DNA from: Nymphaea colorata
Taxonomy: Eukaryota; Streptophyta; Magnoliopsida; Nymphaeales; Nymphaeaceae
Direction: 5' to 3'
Assembly: GCF_008831285.2 (NCBI RefSeq)
Contig: NC_045144.1
Coordinates: 17,995,716-18,059,715, forward strand
Length of the DNA: 64,000 nt
Shown: positions 24,916-36,990 of the stretch, one piece after another
Position numbering within the stretch: the first letter of the stretch is position 1
Layout of the letters: each line of letters begins with the position of its first letter
Translations under genes and position numbers: made by a program
The notes under the pieces: generated by a model
Seen by the model: only the letters and a program-made list of their open reading frames with translations
What the model was told of the DNA's origin: nothing
Database searches by the model: none

Positions 24916-27900
24916 CTAGTTGTCGGAAGCAGCTGTTGTAGGCATGGCGTTACTTTTAGGATCTCTGACTGTGGTCCTACCTTCAGCGGCAGAACTTTCT
25001 TCAACCTTAGCATTAATGGATCCAGGGCTCATCTTTTGAACCTCCTCACGGGTATAAATGAAAATTTTGCGGACCATGCTACAGAATTCTCTGTTTGCCA
25101 GAGAAAAATGTGAGACAAATTATAAACCAAATAGGAAGCATGCAAATCCAAGGAAAGAGAGAGAGAGGAGGAGGGTGAGGATGGTAGGGAGAAACCATTT
25201 CATTTAAACCCTGAACAAAGCTATGGTCAATGGTATCTAACAACCTGAAAGGCACAAGACATAAATCCCTTCCAAAGATTACAGACCCGTGCAATCCTTG
25301 ATCATAAACTGCAAACTATCTAGAATTTATTCAAAATAAGGATATCTAGACCCGACAAAAAGGGGAGTCTATATGCTCATTTTTAAGCTGAAATTTGTGC
25401 AATCAACACAGCTCTGAGTTCAAAACTCAAAAGCAAGTATTTCTCAAGGCTCAAGAGAACTATTAGCTTGTAAACATGATATCCAACACAAATGCCATAC
25501 AAAGTCAGAATAAACACCGTTTGCGCAACAAGAGACCCTAGACAGGAACGTAAAAACTTCAGACAGAACACAGGCCAGTCTGGATGGCACCTACTTGTGA
25601 AAATCAAGTACCAATGACCAAGATTAAAGTAAAACCATGAAAGGTAAGTGGAACTTACTGCCATGGATCATCCCCCACAAGCATCATGTCTCCTTCATTA
25701 TCAGTGTAAACCACGAGCCAACCTTTGCTCGGGTTCATAAGATCCCCTTGGAACTCAAACATACGATCCAACTCTGCAATCAACTCATTATAACCACTAA
25801 ACTTGTTAAGGTCTACAGATCTTCCAAGCGCACTCCCTTGCTTGTGTACCTGAAACCATGTAATTAACATGTTAGGCCTTAAGAATTCATGTGAAGAGGC
25901 TTAATAATGGTTGCGAAAGGAAAACTGTGTTTTGAAAGTATGTCCAACATGCATAGCACACCCATCCGCACACTCTCATACCAATTAGAGAAACAATGCA
26001 TAATACCCAAGAATACCAAAAGGAACATCAGTTGCAACCCTTCTTTCAGGGAAAAGAAAGTACCACAAATTGTCAAATAGGTCAATTTGATGGGGAGGCC
26101 AAATACATTGTATAATCTAGCTAACAGGAGAGGTATACCTTTGTACAACTCCTGGTTGAACTGCATAGAGGTTTGCTATGAGCATCTCTTGAATGCTGCT
26201 GACATGGCTGACATGCCTTCTCTTGATCACTGTCACTGCATAAAGTATCTACTGATTTTGTACATTTAGAAGGCTCTGATAGTTGATCTGGCTCCAGTGC
26301 TTGAGGTTTGCGGAAAGCTAACATGCCTTCATCTGCTATCTTCCCATGTGAGAAGGAAGGTTCAGGTTGATGAGAACTATTAGTAAGATGTATGCCAAAC
26401 AGCTTGCAGTTTCCTTCACCCTTAGATTTAGCAGACTCTGGTTGTGCAAAGGGACTACTCTGAGACATCCCTACAACTGGATGAGATGCAACTTCCAGGT
26501 GAGAAGATGAAGATATTAACCAGTTACCTGGTTGTGGCTCAGCTGTTGAATTAGGTACAACAGAGTATCCACTTGGCCTATTGCATAGGAAATTTCCAGA
26601 TTTCTGATAAGGCAAATCATTGGTACTCGTTGCCAATCTTGAGCTTGAATCCCTCGTCAATGAAGCAGGATGCAATACAGACCAGGAGCTACCCTGTGGC
26701 TGAAACTTACTTCCTTGTTCTTGAAACTGCCTTGCTAAAGGATTATTTTCCTCATGGGATTGGTCAGCAAATGGTACACCAAACCTGTGTGCATCATCGA
26801 CTGGAGTTCTGAAACCCAACATATCAGAATAAGAGGCCTCCTGCCTGAACAATGACATCCAATTCTCAGAACTCAATTTTGGTAAGGACGAAGCATCCAT
26901 TTTATCATCATCTTGCAAAAGTGGCCGTGCAACTGGCTTCTGGACATTGTCTGATTCACTGCTGTCAGCAAAAGTTCCACGCAAGGTCGTTATTTCTTGA
27001 CCTTGCAAGACCCTTGAAAATCCATGGACTTGCACAGGGTCAACTGCAACCTTAGCAGGGCCTGATTAAAAGCAAAAAAAAAAGATTGCTAAAATTTTTA
27101 GAATTTTAGGAAGATAAATACAGCTGAAACGGTAAGAGAGAGAAAGAGAGATGGAGAGACCTTCTCTAGTAAGAGCAGAAGAGTCCGGAGATGAGGGTAC
27201 TACATTGGGTCTGGGCCTCTTAGGTCTCGAAGGAAGTGGATTTAGAGCAACAGGAGCCAATGCAGGCTCAATTTGCCATGGAGAAACTCTTTCTGGGCGA
27301 GGAACAGAAGATGTTTCATCCCATCTCACCTAAACACAATATAATATAATTGGTCAGACCAGTAACAATAGCCTCCTCAGGCAGATATGCTTCAAAACCA
27401 GTGGCTGAGTGAACAAATACCTTGAGGCATCTCCACTTTGAATCAGGCCACCTAGTGGGATCAAAATCACCAATGCCAACAATGGTACCTGTAAACCTGA
27501 TCAAAGATGGAAAAAGAAGACTAAGATATCGTGGTACCAGTTTGCTTATGACAAACTAAACCTAAACACGCAAAAGTGATTGATTAATAATTTAATATCA
27601 TATTTAGAAGTCAAACACATACCTTTGTTCAGGTGCCTCTTCACCTTCAAATCTCATTTTGAATCTCATTCCAATAGAATAGTTGCATTTTATGGACTCC
27701 ATGTATTGTGCAAATGGCACTATAAATTCTGAAGGGCTAGTCCTGTAGAAGACAATGTAGCACGAATTTATGATGGAAGAAAAAAGTAATAAAAACATCA
27801 AATGACAGGACCTATATAGTAAATACACCAGTCAGATTTAATCAAAGATTTTGATCGCATGTATTTATAATCAAAGGTGAAAAAAAACATCTTAAATATA

Positions 27901-30900
27901 TCAATTTTATTATTTTGAGACAACAGTATACCTAATTAAACCAAATCAGGTCTAGTATCGAACTTTAACGTTAACGGGTCAAAGAAACAAAAAATGACAC
28001 CAGGAAGCAGGTACTGGTTTTTGGTTGTATGTATTTTTATGTATTCCATGCCACCAAAATAATAATTGAATCAACTTCAATATTGCTGGCCATTTTAACT
28101 GAAAAAGGACTAAAACTTGCTCCACATGTTCAAAGCACATTGATATGTGGCACAAAATTCAGCTTCTTTTCAGCATATTCAAAGGATAACTGTTCAAGCA
28201 TGCACACTTGACAAGGAACCAGTCGAAATTCAACTTGTCTGGCAGGTACATATGAGAACTCAAATCTCATTTCATATTCTTCTAAAGGCTACAAGGAAGC
28301 CAAGAAGGAGGACACAGCAGTAGGCCTAAAACTAAAAGAGATCATTTAACTCATATTACAGAACTGTGATGAAATTTAACCATCAACAAGCCAACAGAAA
28401 AACAAAATGCTGGCCTCATGATTTCATGGGAAATCATATACATATGTTCTATTAGACAGTAGCATTACCCTGTGACTGCCTTCAACTGCAAAAGGCAATC
28501 ATACAAGACAACTGGAGTCTGGAGATGTGGAATGTCTAATCAGCGGTTGCCAACACGCCCCAAAAAGGGAGGATAAATTTGGGGCGACCAACTGAATAGC
28601 CGACAAACAACTCACCCTAACAAATAATTGCTTATTGGGAAAAATTGATTATAAAGTCAATCTGTACCTTGGTTTGTAATACACAGTAAACATGGTGCTA
28701 GTTTGTATAGCATGCCATGCTGTAGCAAGGACGCCAAGGTGCATGCTGTGACTTGAAATGACTGAAGATGGAACATTGCTCTGCTGTCTCATAGCACGCC
28801 TTACTCCCACACGAAGTTCACCATTTTCTCCTCTGCCAAAGAAGAGGTGTCATATTGATATTAAACCAACTGAAAAAAAGAAACAGAAACCAACAAATAT
28901 AGAAAGGCAGAACACCTTAGGAAAATAAAAGCATCTCCAGCAACAAGCCTCTTAGAGCTAACAAAGACACTCCAGCCACTCTGAAGCAGATGTCGCCGGG
29001 GCTGACCTGGAATCACAAGAAAAAATGTGAACACCAGTCCACAAGAAAATGTGCCTCATATTCGATTTAAACATTTCATTAGTGAAAAAATTGCAAAAGT
29101 ACTTGATGAACTATCTTCATCAAGGCATTGTAGAAGCAGGCTGAACCAAAACCGGAAAACCTTCCACAAACAACTGCTATAGATTATAATAAACATTATC
29201 TGTATGATGAGATCAACAAGATAATAGATCAAACATACAAGAAAGTATTACATTGACAATCATTCAAGATCTTAATTAGTATGACCCCACTCTTTCCTGC
29301 CACATAATGATGGCACATTTATAAGCAACTATCAATACTACAAGCACACCATCAGAATACAAGCTCATTTCCCTGGACATTTTCATAGGCAGTGGAGTTC
29401 CCAACACTAGTACCCTCTGAGATCCATCTGTTGCTGGACAAAACACTTATCACAAGAACATGGTGTGTTCTGTTTCAGTCTTCCCTATCAGATGAAGGAC
29501 GCTAAAGACATCCATTTCAATCATTCCACGTGTTCCATTTCTTACAATGGATGCCTGGGGCATCACAGAAAATATCAGAGACAGCATTCTGTCCAGCAAT
29601 CAAAAGGATTGGAGATATTTAATTACTTGGCTACCTCCAACATGTGGGTGTGGGGGGAACAACATTGTATCTCGTTTGATGTGTCATTGATGGTGTATGG
29701 CGATTGTGCACTAGCATTTCATGTCACATTCTATTGATTATTTTTGCTTCTAGTATTAGTGGCACTAACGGTGCCTCCTGCACGTGAAGCGTCCTATTTT
29801 GAACCCCTTTAAGAATACACCTTGTATAGCATAAGGTAAAACACTATACAAAGTGTAATCATAAAGGGGCTCAAAATAGGACACTTCAAGTGCAGGAGGG
29901 ACCATTAGTGCCACTGATACTGGAAGCAAAAATAATTCAAATAGAGTGTGGAGCAGTACAAGAAATGCTAGTAGACAGTCATCATACACCACCAATGACA
30001 TATCAAACAGGAGACATACAATGTTCTTTCCCTTCATCACATGTTGGATGTAGCCAAGTAATTACATGTCTCCTCCTTCCAGTTTTAAATCTTAGTCTGC
30101 ATTGCCTATTATCACTGTGCCCTAGTCGCCAGCAAAAACAAACTGAGAAGAACGCTAATATTCTGTAACATTATGTCAACAACCATACAGAGTCTCAGGC
30201 CCTTTGGCAGACCCTGCACAATAAAATTAGCAGCTCAAAGAAAATACATCGTGAAAAGTGTAGATGATTTCCCTACTGCCTAGACAGTTTAATTATGAAA
30301 CTTGGTTTCTCCTAATCACCATTTATAGTACCATTTGTCGAGATATTTCTTAAATACTCTATCCATCATTGTTCGAACTCTGAAGAAGCATACAAGATGA
30401 AGTACCAAAACCCTTCTACTTTTAAACTAAAATCACTAACTACATGTGTCCCTATACCCGATAAGGAGTAGGGAAGAACATCATCTCGCACGTCTTTAGC
30501 AGCTGTCCAACTGCAAAGAAATTTGTCTTGGACTCAAAGTTCAGCAGTTGCGAACTGCAAATCCTCAGGAAACAGCTACACTTTGACTTTATCGCAAAGG
30601 GAAAAGGAATTATAAAAGGAAGCTAAGCTAGCGTGTTTATTCGATCTTCAAGCTAACCAAAGTGATGCAACGACTTTTTTACGGTGCTTTAGATATCTCC
30701 CCTGGGGCATCATCACTTGCACACATTGCAGGTCAGAATGTCATAGGGCCAGCAAGAGGGGTGTAAAGATATGGATTGATCGCCCGAGGGCCAAGGACCC
30801 ATGGGACACCAGAACAGATCAACGAGTATCTACATCAGAAACATTGAACGCAAATCAAATCTCGCACCTCGGAATATATGCCGGAAACTCCACTCTTTTC

Positions 30901-32119
30901 CATGCAAATCCTTCGCCACCAGCTCCTGACTCGGAGGTTGCCTACACATATCCTACAAACGATAAAGGGAGGAAGACGTGAGAAACAGTAAAAGATAAAA
31001 ACAAGGTTTGGGGTAGGAGGAAAAAGAAGAAACAGAGAAAAAAAATTAAACCGCTCACCAGAGGCGGGAGGCACTCGTCTGCATGCCTTCTCAGCACTGA
31101 GAACCCACCATGGGTGCTCGTATCCGAGGCTGTCAAGGTCTTACAAAAAGAATGAACGCGAGGACGTACAGGTGGAGGTTGTGGCGGATCCACTGACAAC
31201 TCGTTCTCATTTTGCTGCATCCGTAATTTAGCAGAAAATGGACGATTAAAAGAGGAAAAGCATAAGAAGCGCAGAAATCCACATGAACGAATAGAAAGAA
31301 AAATCTAACACAAAACATAAGGAGGAAACCAAAACCCCAACTTCCAGATCAACAGTCAACATACCGATGATTCTGGAACCAATGTCATCTGGGCGAAGAC
31401 CTCATCGGTGTCCAGCTCCGCCTGCAAAATCAATCAAAAAGTGGACTAACTGTTCTCCTCCAAAGAAAACCTACAAATGGAGCCCAAGATCTAGAGGATC
31501 AGACCTTCAATTGAATGTTAATAACTGTACATAGGATCTTCGACGGAAGCTTGTATATCGGCATCTGTTGATCCGACACCTGATTAGTTGACGCCTCTAC
31601 CTGCAACATAACACCACAAGATCCCAAAACACACCAAACGCCATTCAGATCTGAGAAATACAAGCGAAACGCTTATCAGAAACTGTAAGCCCAAGCGTAG
31701 ATAGGAACTCCCATATCACCTGCTCGATGTGACCCTGTGGGAAGTAGAACACCTTCTCGCCTTGCCGCGGAACAGTAACTAGAGGGCCAGCGCAAGCGTG
31801 CCAAAGCTCGTTGTACAGAGCATCTTCCATGTCTACAACAAAATAAAGAAAAATAAGGCAACAAATACGAAAGACCGTTGAGCTTCACACAGTCCTCCGC
31901 AGAAATCCCAAAAGAAAACAACCTAAGCCAAGATCCAGAAGCTTGGTCCCTCGGAAGCGTACCTTCATCCCCCGCGCTAAACGCGCCATACCCCCTCGGC
32001 ACTTCATGCCCCGCCTTCCTACCGATCCCGCCATTACTCGGCTCGCTGCACGCGGAGGAGAAGCTCTCGCCCCTCCCGTTGCTACCGCTTCCTTTGATCG
32101 ACACCTCCGACGACGCCAT
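24916..32119 (-). CDS. ARF2: Auxin response factor, ARF2 type (14 exons, 857 aa)
   Basis: Nuclear transcription factor that binds auxin response elements; the ARF2 clade is generally repressive. Exons in transcript order: 32119-31963, 31832-31720, 31600-31505, 31421-31365, 31214-31059, 30952-30868, 29006-28916, 28832-28668, 27742-27623, 27496-27421, 27329-27161, 27061-26139, 25849-25659, 25090-24916. They join in frame to 2574 nt; all introns read as GT-AG. Landmarks: [15 protein letters not shown] near residue 60; B3 DNA-binding domain about 162-265 ([31 protein letters not shown]); Auxin_resp about 289-378 ([17 protein letters not shown]); a Ser/Pro/Gln-rich middle region holding RVLQGQE (445-451, tasiR-ARF site) and KLFGIHL (638-644), like the RLFG motif of repressive B3 factors; PB1 about 735-825, with a conserved lysine (CTKVHKQG) and the acidic [14 protein letters not shown]. 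Length matches Arabidopsis ARF2 (859 aa). Intron 6 carries a large inverted repeat. Confidence 0.95.
26994..27014 (-). promoter_or_regulatory. tasiR-ARF target site in ARF2 exon 12
   Basis: The minus-strand mRNA reads GGGTCTTGCAAGGTCAAGA across this 21-nt stretch, coding for the conserved RVLQGQE. In land plants the TAS3-derived tasiR-ARF pairs with exactly this segment in ARF2, ARF3 and ARF4 transcripts; as I recall the small RNA sequence, pairing would be near-complete. Only one site was found, as expected for ARF2 (ARF3 and ARF4 usually have two). Cleavage itself is not shown here. Confidence 0.85.
29605..30080. mobile_element. Long inverted-repeat (foldback MITE-like) element in ARF2 intron 6
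   Basis: Left arm about 29605-29829 and right arm about 29844-30080 are reverse complements at roughly 80-85% identity, separated by a 14-nt loop (29830-29843). Matching blocks include TTACTTGGCTAC, CCAACATGTG, GAACATTGTAT-like, TGTCATTG(A/G)TGGTGTATG, ATTATTTTTGCTTC and GTCCTATTTTGA. Open frames on the two strands translate to similar peptides for this reason and are not genes. The arms fade gradually at both outer ends, so target duplications could not be defined. Being transcribed in the ARF2 intron, it could fold into a stem of about 200 bp. Confidence 0.85.
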
Positions 32120-32134
32120 TCCAGGTGAGACGAA

Positions 32135-32155
32135 TCACTCACAAAGTCCCCTCAT
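32135..32155 (-). promoter_or_regulatory. Very short upstream ORF in the ARF2 leader
   Basis: ATG at 32155-32153 opens a six-codon frame that stops with TGA at 32137-32135, 15 nt before the ARF2 start. If the leader is not spliced here, ribosomes would meet this ATG just before the real start. Upstream ORFs are known in several Arabidopsis ARF leaders; functional relevance here is inference. Confidence 0.4.
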
Positions 32156-32311
32156 CCGCCACCGATCTCCACAAAAAACCAGTCAACACGTTCCCAAACC
32201 CCAAATCCAGAACCACACCACCGTAGACCCCAAGCTCCCTCCCTCGAACCCCTAAAATCACGTCACAGAAGATCAGATAAAACCACAGAAACGCCCTACC
32301 GTACCTAAACC

Positions 32312-32404
32312 TCAGTTGTCGAGAACAACAAGACGGAAAATCGCAGAGAGAGAGAAAAAAAGCAAACCCTCCCTTCCGCTACAGAAATCACGTTGCAGAA
32401 GCAT
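32312..32404 (-). promoter_or_regulatory. 30-codon upstream ORF candidate in the ARF2 leader
   Basis: ATG at 32404-32402 begins a frame starting MLLQRDFCSGREG and ending VVLDN at a TGA (32314-32312), about 190 nt upstream of the ARF2 ATG. The surrounding GA/CT-rich, ATG-poor sequence looks like a plant 5' leader. The transcript start is unknown, so inclusion in the mRNA is unproven. Confidence 0.4.
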
Positions 32405-33093
32405 AAAAATGCAAGAATTCACGAAGAAAAATGGAGGGAATCCCACCTCCTCCTCCGGAAACCCTCGAATCCACTCCACAGATGAATCAACGAAGACGAA
32501 GACAACGAAGAAGAATCTAGAAAACCGAGACCGCAACCCGGACCCTTAAGAGCTAGCAACCTCCTCCTCCGATCTCAGCCGCGGCGAAATCCGATAGCGT
32601 CTCCAGAAAGGAACCGATGGATGGCTTTAACAGCTCCCCTCTCTGACCCTTCACTCTGCTGCTCCCCCTCTCTCTCTCTCTCTCTCCTTCGTACACAGTC
32701 GTCTGCAATCGACCATCCAACGAGGGGAGAACACCTTAACCCTCGGGTCAAATCCCCACAAGGCAATCATTTCAACCACGGTCAATTTCTTAACCCCGGG
32801 GAACCGGGTGTTGCCGGTTACCCCTCTCCCTTCCCTGTTGCCCGGTTCACCGGCAGGGCCGAAAGCGACACGCTGGCGACTCCGGCATCCGTGACGGCGG
32901 CTTGGCGGCCCTCTGGCCGACGCCGTTAAGTCCGCGTTGGGTCACGCCGTTACCTCCCACCGTCCGGCTTGCCCGGGAAACCCCCAACCCGCTCTGTCCT
33001 CCCTCGCACGGGCAGGGGGGCAGCTCCTTAACCATGGTTAGGTCTCCAACAACTTTCCTTTTTAACCGATGACACGCGTGCCCCTGTCATCTC

Positions 33094-33103
33094 GACACGT
33101 GTC
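33094..33103. promoter_or_regulatory. Palindromic G-box upstream of ARF2
   Basis: GACACGTGTC is a perfect 10-bp palindrome containing CACGTG, about 980 bp upstream of the ARF2 ATG. G-boxes bind bZIP and bHLH (PIF-type) factors. GACACGCGTG lies just before it (near 33071). A single short motif is weak evidence for function. Confidence 0.35.
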
Positions 33104-34224
33104 CAGCTGCTCCTCCCTCCCGTGCACGCCTTGCTTTTGTCATGTCGCTAACAGACTGGTGCTCGGAACCTGGCCGTACCTCCAGGCTCTTCAAACGACT
33201 CGGTTTCGGAACCGGTGTGATGGCAAAAAAAGACTCGGACATCCTTGACTCTATCCGCGCTTTGACTTGACCCAGTCAGTGAGTCCCATCCCGAGTAGGT
33301 CAACGCCTTTTCTGCTCCCTACTTTCTCGGCAACTTGTGGGGTGGCGTTTGGTTTGGTGAAGACTTCCAAGGCAGACGTCCTTGGAAGTGCGGAAAATGA
33401 ATCCCACAAACGGTGGTTTCCAAAGAAAATCACGTCATCAGGATAAAATATTCTTTCTCCTCTCCTATAAAACATATTTAATTCATTTTTTCACGTGCTT
33501 GAAGAGAGTCGAATCATCCCCAACAACCGATACGGTGAGTGTCGACCGATACGAGACAGTTCTAGTATTCTGACATCCACGACGCCACTTATTTTGGCAG
33601 TCTATCCAAGGAAAACAAGTGTGCCATTATGTGAGATGTTTAAAACATTTACACTTACAATTAATTGGAGAAGTTCAAGAGTCATGTAATGTTTTATAAA
33701 TATTTTCAATTATTGAGTCAGATTTATGTCACAGTTTGTTATTATTCTCGTTGCCAAACAGTGAATTAATTGTCAATGCTACGTCTTCATAATATGAAAA
33801 TGATTGTAATAGAAGTTATAATACGAAAAACAATTCATATGCATTAATATTCAATGCACTAATTTCAGTATTTTATATATATGAATGCTCTTTAAAGTTT
33901 GAAATTTAAACATACATGTCCTTCAACCAAAAATGTATAGTTTAAATTACAAGTGTTTTATTAATCTGCTCCAAATGTTAATAGGAATCCATGAAACACT
34001 TAAAGCATGTCGTGCAAAACTACTCACTCTTTCCAATTGACAACACGAGCACTAAAGATGCATAATTCCATATTTAAAAAGAAGTACGAGATTTTATGAG
34101 GTGGTCAATACATTTATGTTGGCATGCATAGGTGTTTAAGAGCGTGGCCACGTATTCATCTTTTAGTTTTTTCCATATCTCGTGGTTAGGTTAAATTGAT
34201 ATTGAAAATGTTCATGATATCACA

Positions 34225-34370
34225 ATAGTAACTCGAGCTCAACACACGCAACAATGAATATCAATTGTGTCGATTCTTAATCGAGTCGAGCTCGTGGTTT
34301 CATTAGTCGAGCAGAGCTCGAGCTGAATGAACTTGGGCTCAACTTGGCTCGTGTTCACCTCTAAGTAGTC
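34225..34370. mobile_element. Fragment of the GAGTCGAG/CGAGCTC-rich element
   Basis: Dense CGAGTCGAGCTCG and GCTCGAGCTGA motifs ending in GGCTCGTGTTCACCTCT. This end is nearly the same as that of the copy at 50155-50525 (GGCTCGTGTTCACTCCT). Shared ends support one repeat family; no target duplication was found. Confidence 0.4.
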
Positions 34371-35980
34371 ATGTTTTTGCTATATTTTAACTTACATATC
34401 AATGTTTCTACCGTCTAACACCTGAGAATTGTGTCGCAGGAATTGAAAGCAAAGATTGGCTGCACACTAGCTCCCTGCCCTTTATGTTGCGCGGTCAAGT
34501 CGAAGATTTTTAGAAAGCTAAACTGATTTGCAAGTCATGTAACCACCGGACATTAAATACATACAAAACCTAAAAACAAGCTAGAAAGCGCTTGAATAAC
34601 CTAAAAAGAGCTTTGATGTGTAATGTGAACTCAAAAATCATCGACATATACACTTCCAGTCAAAGTTTGTAAGCATCAATCATATTTTTTGGATGAAATT
34701 GCCTCGAAGTTGATCTTAAACTTTCAATGCTAAACCGAAACTTCGAGTAAACTTTATATTTATTATGAAATCATGAAAACCTTTGACAAATTGCAAGATC
34801 CGAAAAGAACAAATAAGTTTTTAAAATGTTATTCGCCAACATATATTAGTGAAGGAAACAACGACGAATCCAACCGAGCCGAGCCAAAAAAAAAGTGCCA
34901 CGTTTCCCAAGTTTCGTAATGTTCCACGAACCCAGCACGGACCTGGTCGTACCGGACGCGGACAGCGGGAATCATGACCCACCTACTACGTAGAGCCCAG
35001 ACGCCAGAGGCATTTTTTTCAGACAGCCCCTCGTTTCTTTCTCTAGTATCCACTCCACGGTCTCCACTATCGAATTTTTCCACACACGGCCCACTTTTTC
35101 TCAAATATCAAAAAGGCAGCCTCGTATCGTATCAATCGTGCCACATTGTTTTCAAGTGAAAACTCTCGATGTCAACAGCTAATCGTCATTTTTTATAATA
35201 ATTTATTTAGCTATAATTGAATTTTAATTATTTAAAGGGCAGAAATCGTAACAACCAGGCTAACACTTACATTGAGATCCCAGCTCACCTCTTACAAGTT
35301 TTAGTTTTAAATTAAAAGAAGTTAAAGAATCAAGATAATCAATCATTAACAACTTTATATGTAAATATTTTAAGATTCTTTACAATTTTAGATATTGAAT
35401 CGAGGGTTAAGAAAAAACGTACCTATATCAAAATCTCTAATTACCTCTTAATTCTTAAACTCGCAAACGAATACAAAACGAAGAAAGTCAATTTTAATAT
35501 CATTGTCTCAAGCTCATTATCGAATTCTATTGAACCAATATGAGATTTTGCAACAAAATGATCGGCAGCTTACTAGTGGATCAAGAGATTATTTAGAACA
35601 TACAATAGACCTTTTGGGTAAAAAGTTTGGGTTTTTAAAAATTAAAAAACTAACTTTCCTCAAGTGATTACTCTTACTGGTGAGTGTTTTTAGTAAATTG
35701 CGATCAAGAGAAAAAAAAAAATCAATCAAAATCAACAATTTCATATTGAAAGAAACAGGGATAAGGCTACTACGAAGAATCATGATTAATTTTAAAAGAC
35801 GAATAATTTTGCGGTGATTTTCGGTCGACGGTAGCAGAGTGGACCGGAAAAGATGGATTTACTGAGGCTTAGATACGACATTAGGGTGAAAAGGTAGTCC
35901 TTTAAATGAAAATTTCAAAAGAAGGGAAAAAATCTGACCCCCACCACGATGAAGATGAGAAATGGCAGAGGAGGCTCTGC

Positions 35981-36420
35981 AACTAGAGAGAGAAAGTGAG
36001 GCAGAAGAATAGTACTAGAGAGAGAGACGCACGTTGGCACGTGGTGGGGAAGCAGAGTAGACGAAGAGAGAGCACATGGAGGTGTTGGGAAGAAGGCGGC
36101 CATCGGGGAGGGAGAAAAGAGCGGCTCTCAAGGTCCCAGCTCTGCTGCGACGTCGTCGTCGGCGGCTTTTTGCCCTCTCTCTCTCTCTCTCTCGTCGGCG
36201 TTCGCTCAGTTGCAGCAGCAACTCATGGAGGCCGTGCACTCTCTCCCTCTTGTGCTTTCTCTGCCATTCTGCGCTCTCTGTTCTGCGACCTCTCTTTTTC
36301 TCTGAAACGTGTAGCCTAGCACCTCCGTGTGTGCTGCTGTTGCTTTTGGCTGTGGTCACGAGAGAGAGAGAGCACGGAGAAATGCCTCCCTTTGATCCGT
36401 GACTCGTCCGCATCTCTTTG
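35981..36420. other. GC-rich island, gene-leader-like, no gene assigned
   Basis: Purine-rich then CT-rich DNA with many CG dinucleotides stands out from the AT-rich flanks. It resembles the promoter and leader of a housekeeping gene, and open frames exist on both strands, but they are Arg/Leu/Ser low-complexity translations. No exon with family resemblance follows in the next kilobase on either side. It may be a gene remnant, a non-coding RNA start or captured promoter DNA. Confidence 0.35.
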
Positions 36421-36845
36421 GTCTTTGTCCCCAGAAAATTAACACCACCAAATTTTCATCTCGCTTGGGAAATCTTTTCCTCGGAAATATTTTCCATGCG
36501 AGGGAGCGCAAACCAACTCCAAGGTTTGATTTCTTGGGAATACAAGTCCCGGTCTGGCCAAACAATTGGTTTCTTGGAAGGACCTTTTGAGGACAAATCT
36601 CTCCTTTCGGGTTTCTAAGAGTCGGGGTTCGCTTTTAGAAAATATCTTAAAGGAAAGGTGTGCGGATATGTTAAAGAATATCACGCAAACACAAAACATT
36701 GCACTCAGAACGTTAAAAACATGCCCATGTTCACATTTTAATATTTTATGGTAAAGTGGGATAAAGTGGGTTGGTAAACTAAAAGATCTTTGAAACTTGA
36801 ACTATATTTTGGTTATTGCACTGAAAGTTAGATATACTTTTTATA

Positions 36846-36849
<4 letters not shown>

Positions 36850-36903
<54 letters not shown>

Positions 36904-36936
36904 TAGATAGATAGATAGAGAGAGAGATGATATTTT

Positions 36937-36990
<54 letters not shown>
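36850..36990. repeat. Compound (AT)n-(GA)n-(GATA)n-(AT)n microsatellite
   Basis: About 18 AT units, then GA units, four GATA units, GAGAGAGAT, a short spacer, and about 24 further TA units. Long Tyr-Ile frames on the minus strand are translations of this repeat and are not genes. Confidence 0.95.

Larger units (their letters stand above)
32405..35980. other. ARF2 promoter region and intergenic DNA
   Basis: 32405-33250 is GC-rich and includes a CT run (about 32669-32689 on the plus strand), likely leader and proximal promoter of the minus-strand ARF2 gene. 33560-35980 is AT-rich, with no gene recognised; open frames there have no family resemblance. A GAGTCGAG-rich fragment sits at 34225-34370. 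Confidence 0.5.

Noticed and set aside
29465-30040. Plus and minus open frames with similar peptides in the ARF2 intron
   Set aside because: Their similarity is fully explained by the inverted-repeat arms; no protein family is recognisable.
32284-32340. 5' UTR intron in the ARF2 leader using TTTAG/GTACGG as donor
   Set aside because: The nearest acceptor would give an intron of about 53 nt, shorter than plant introns normally are; other acceptors were not convincing.
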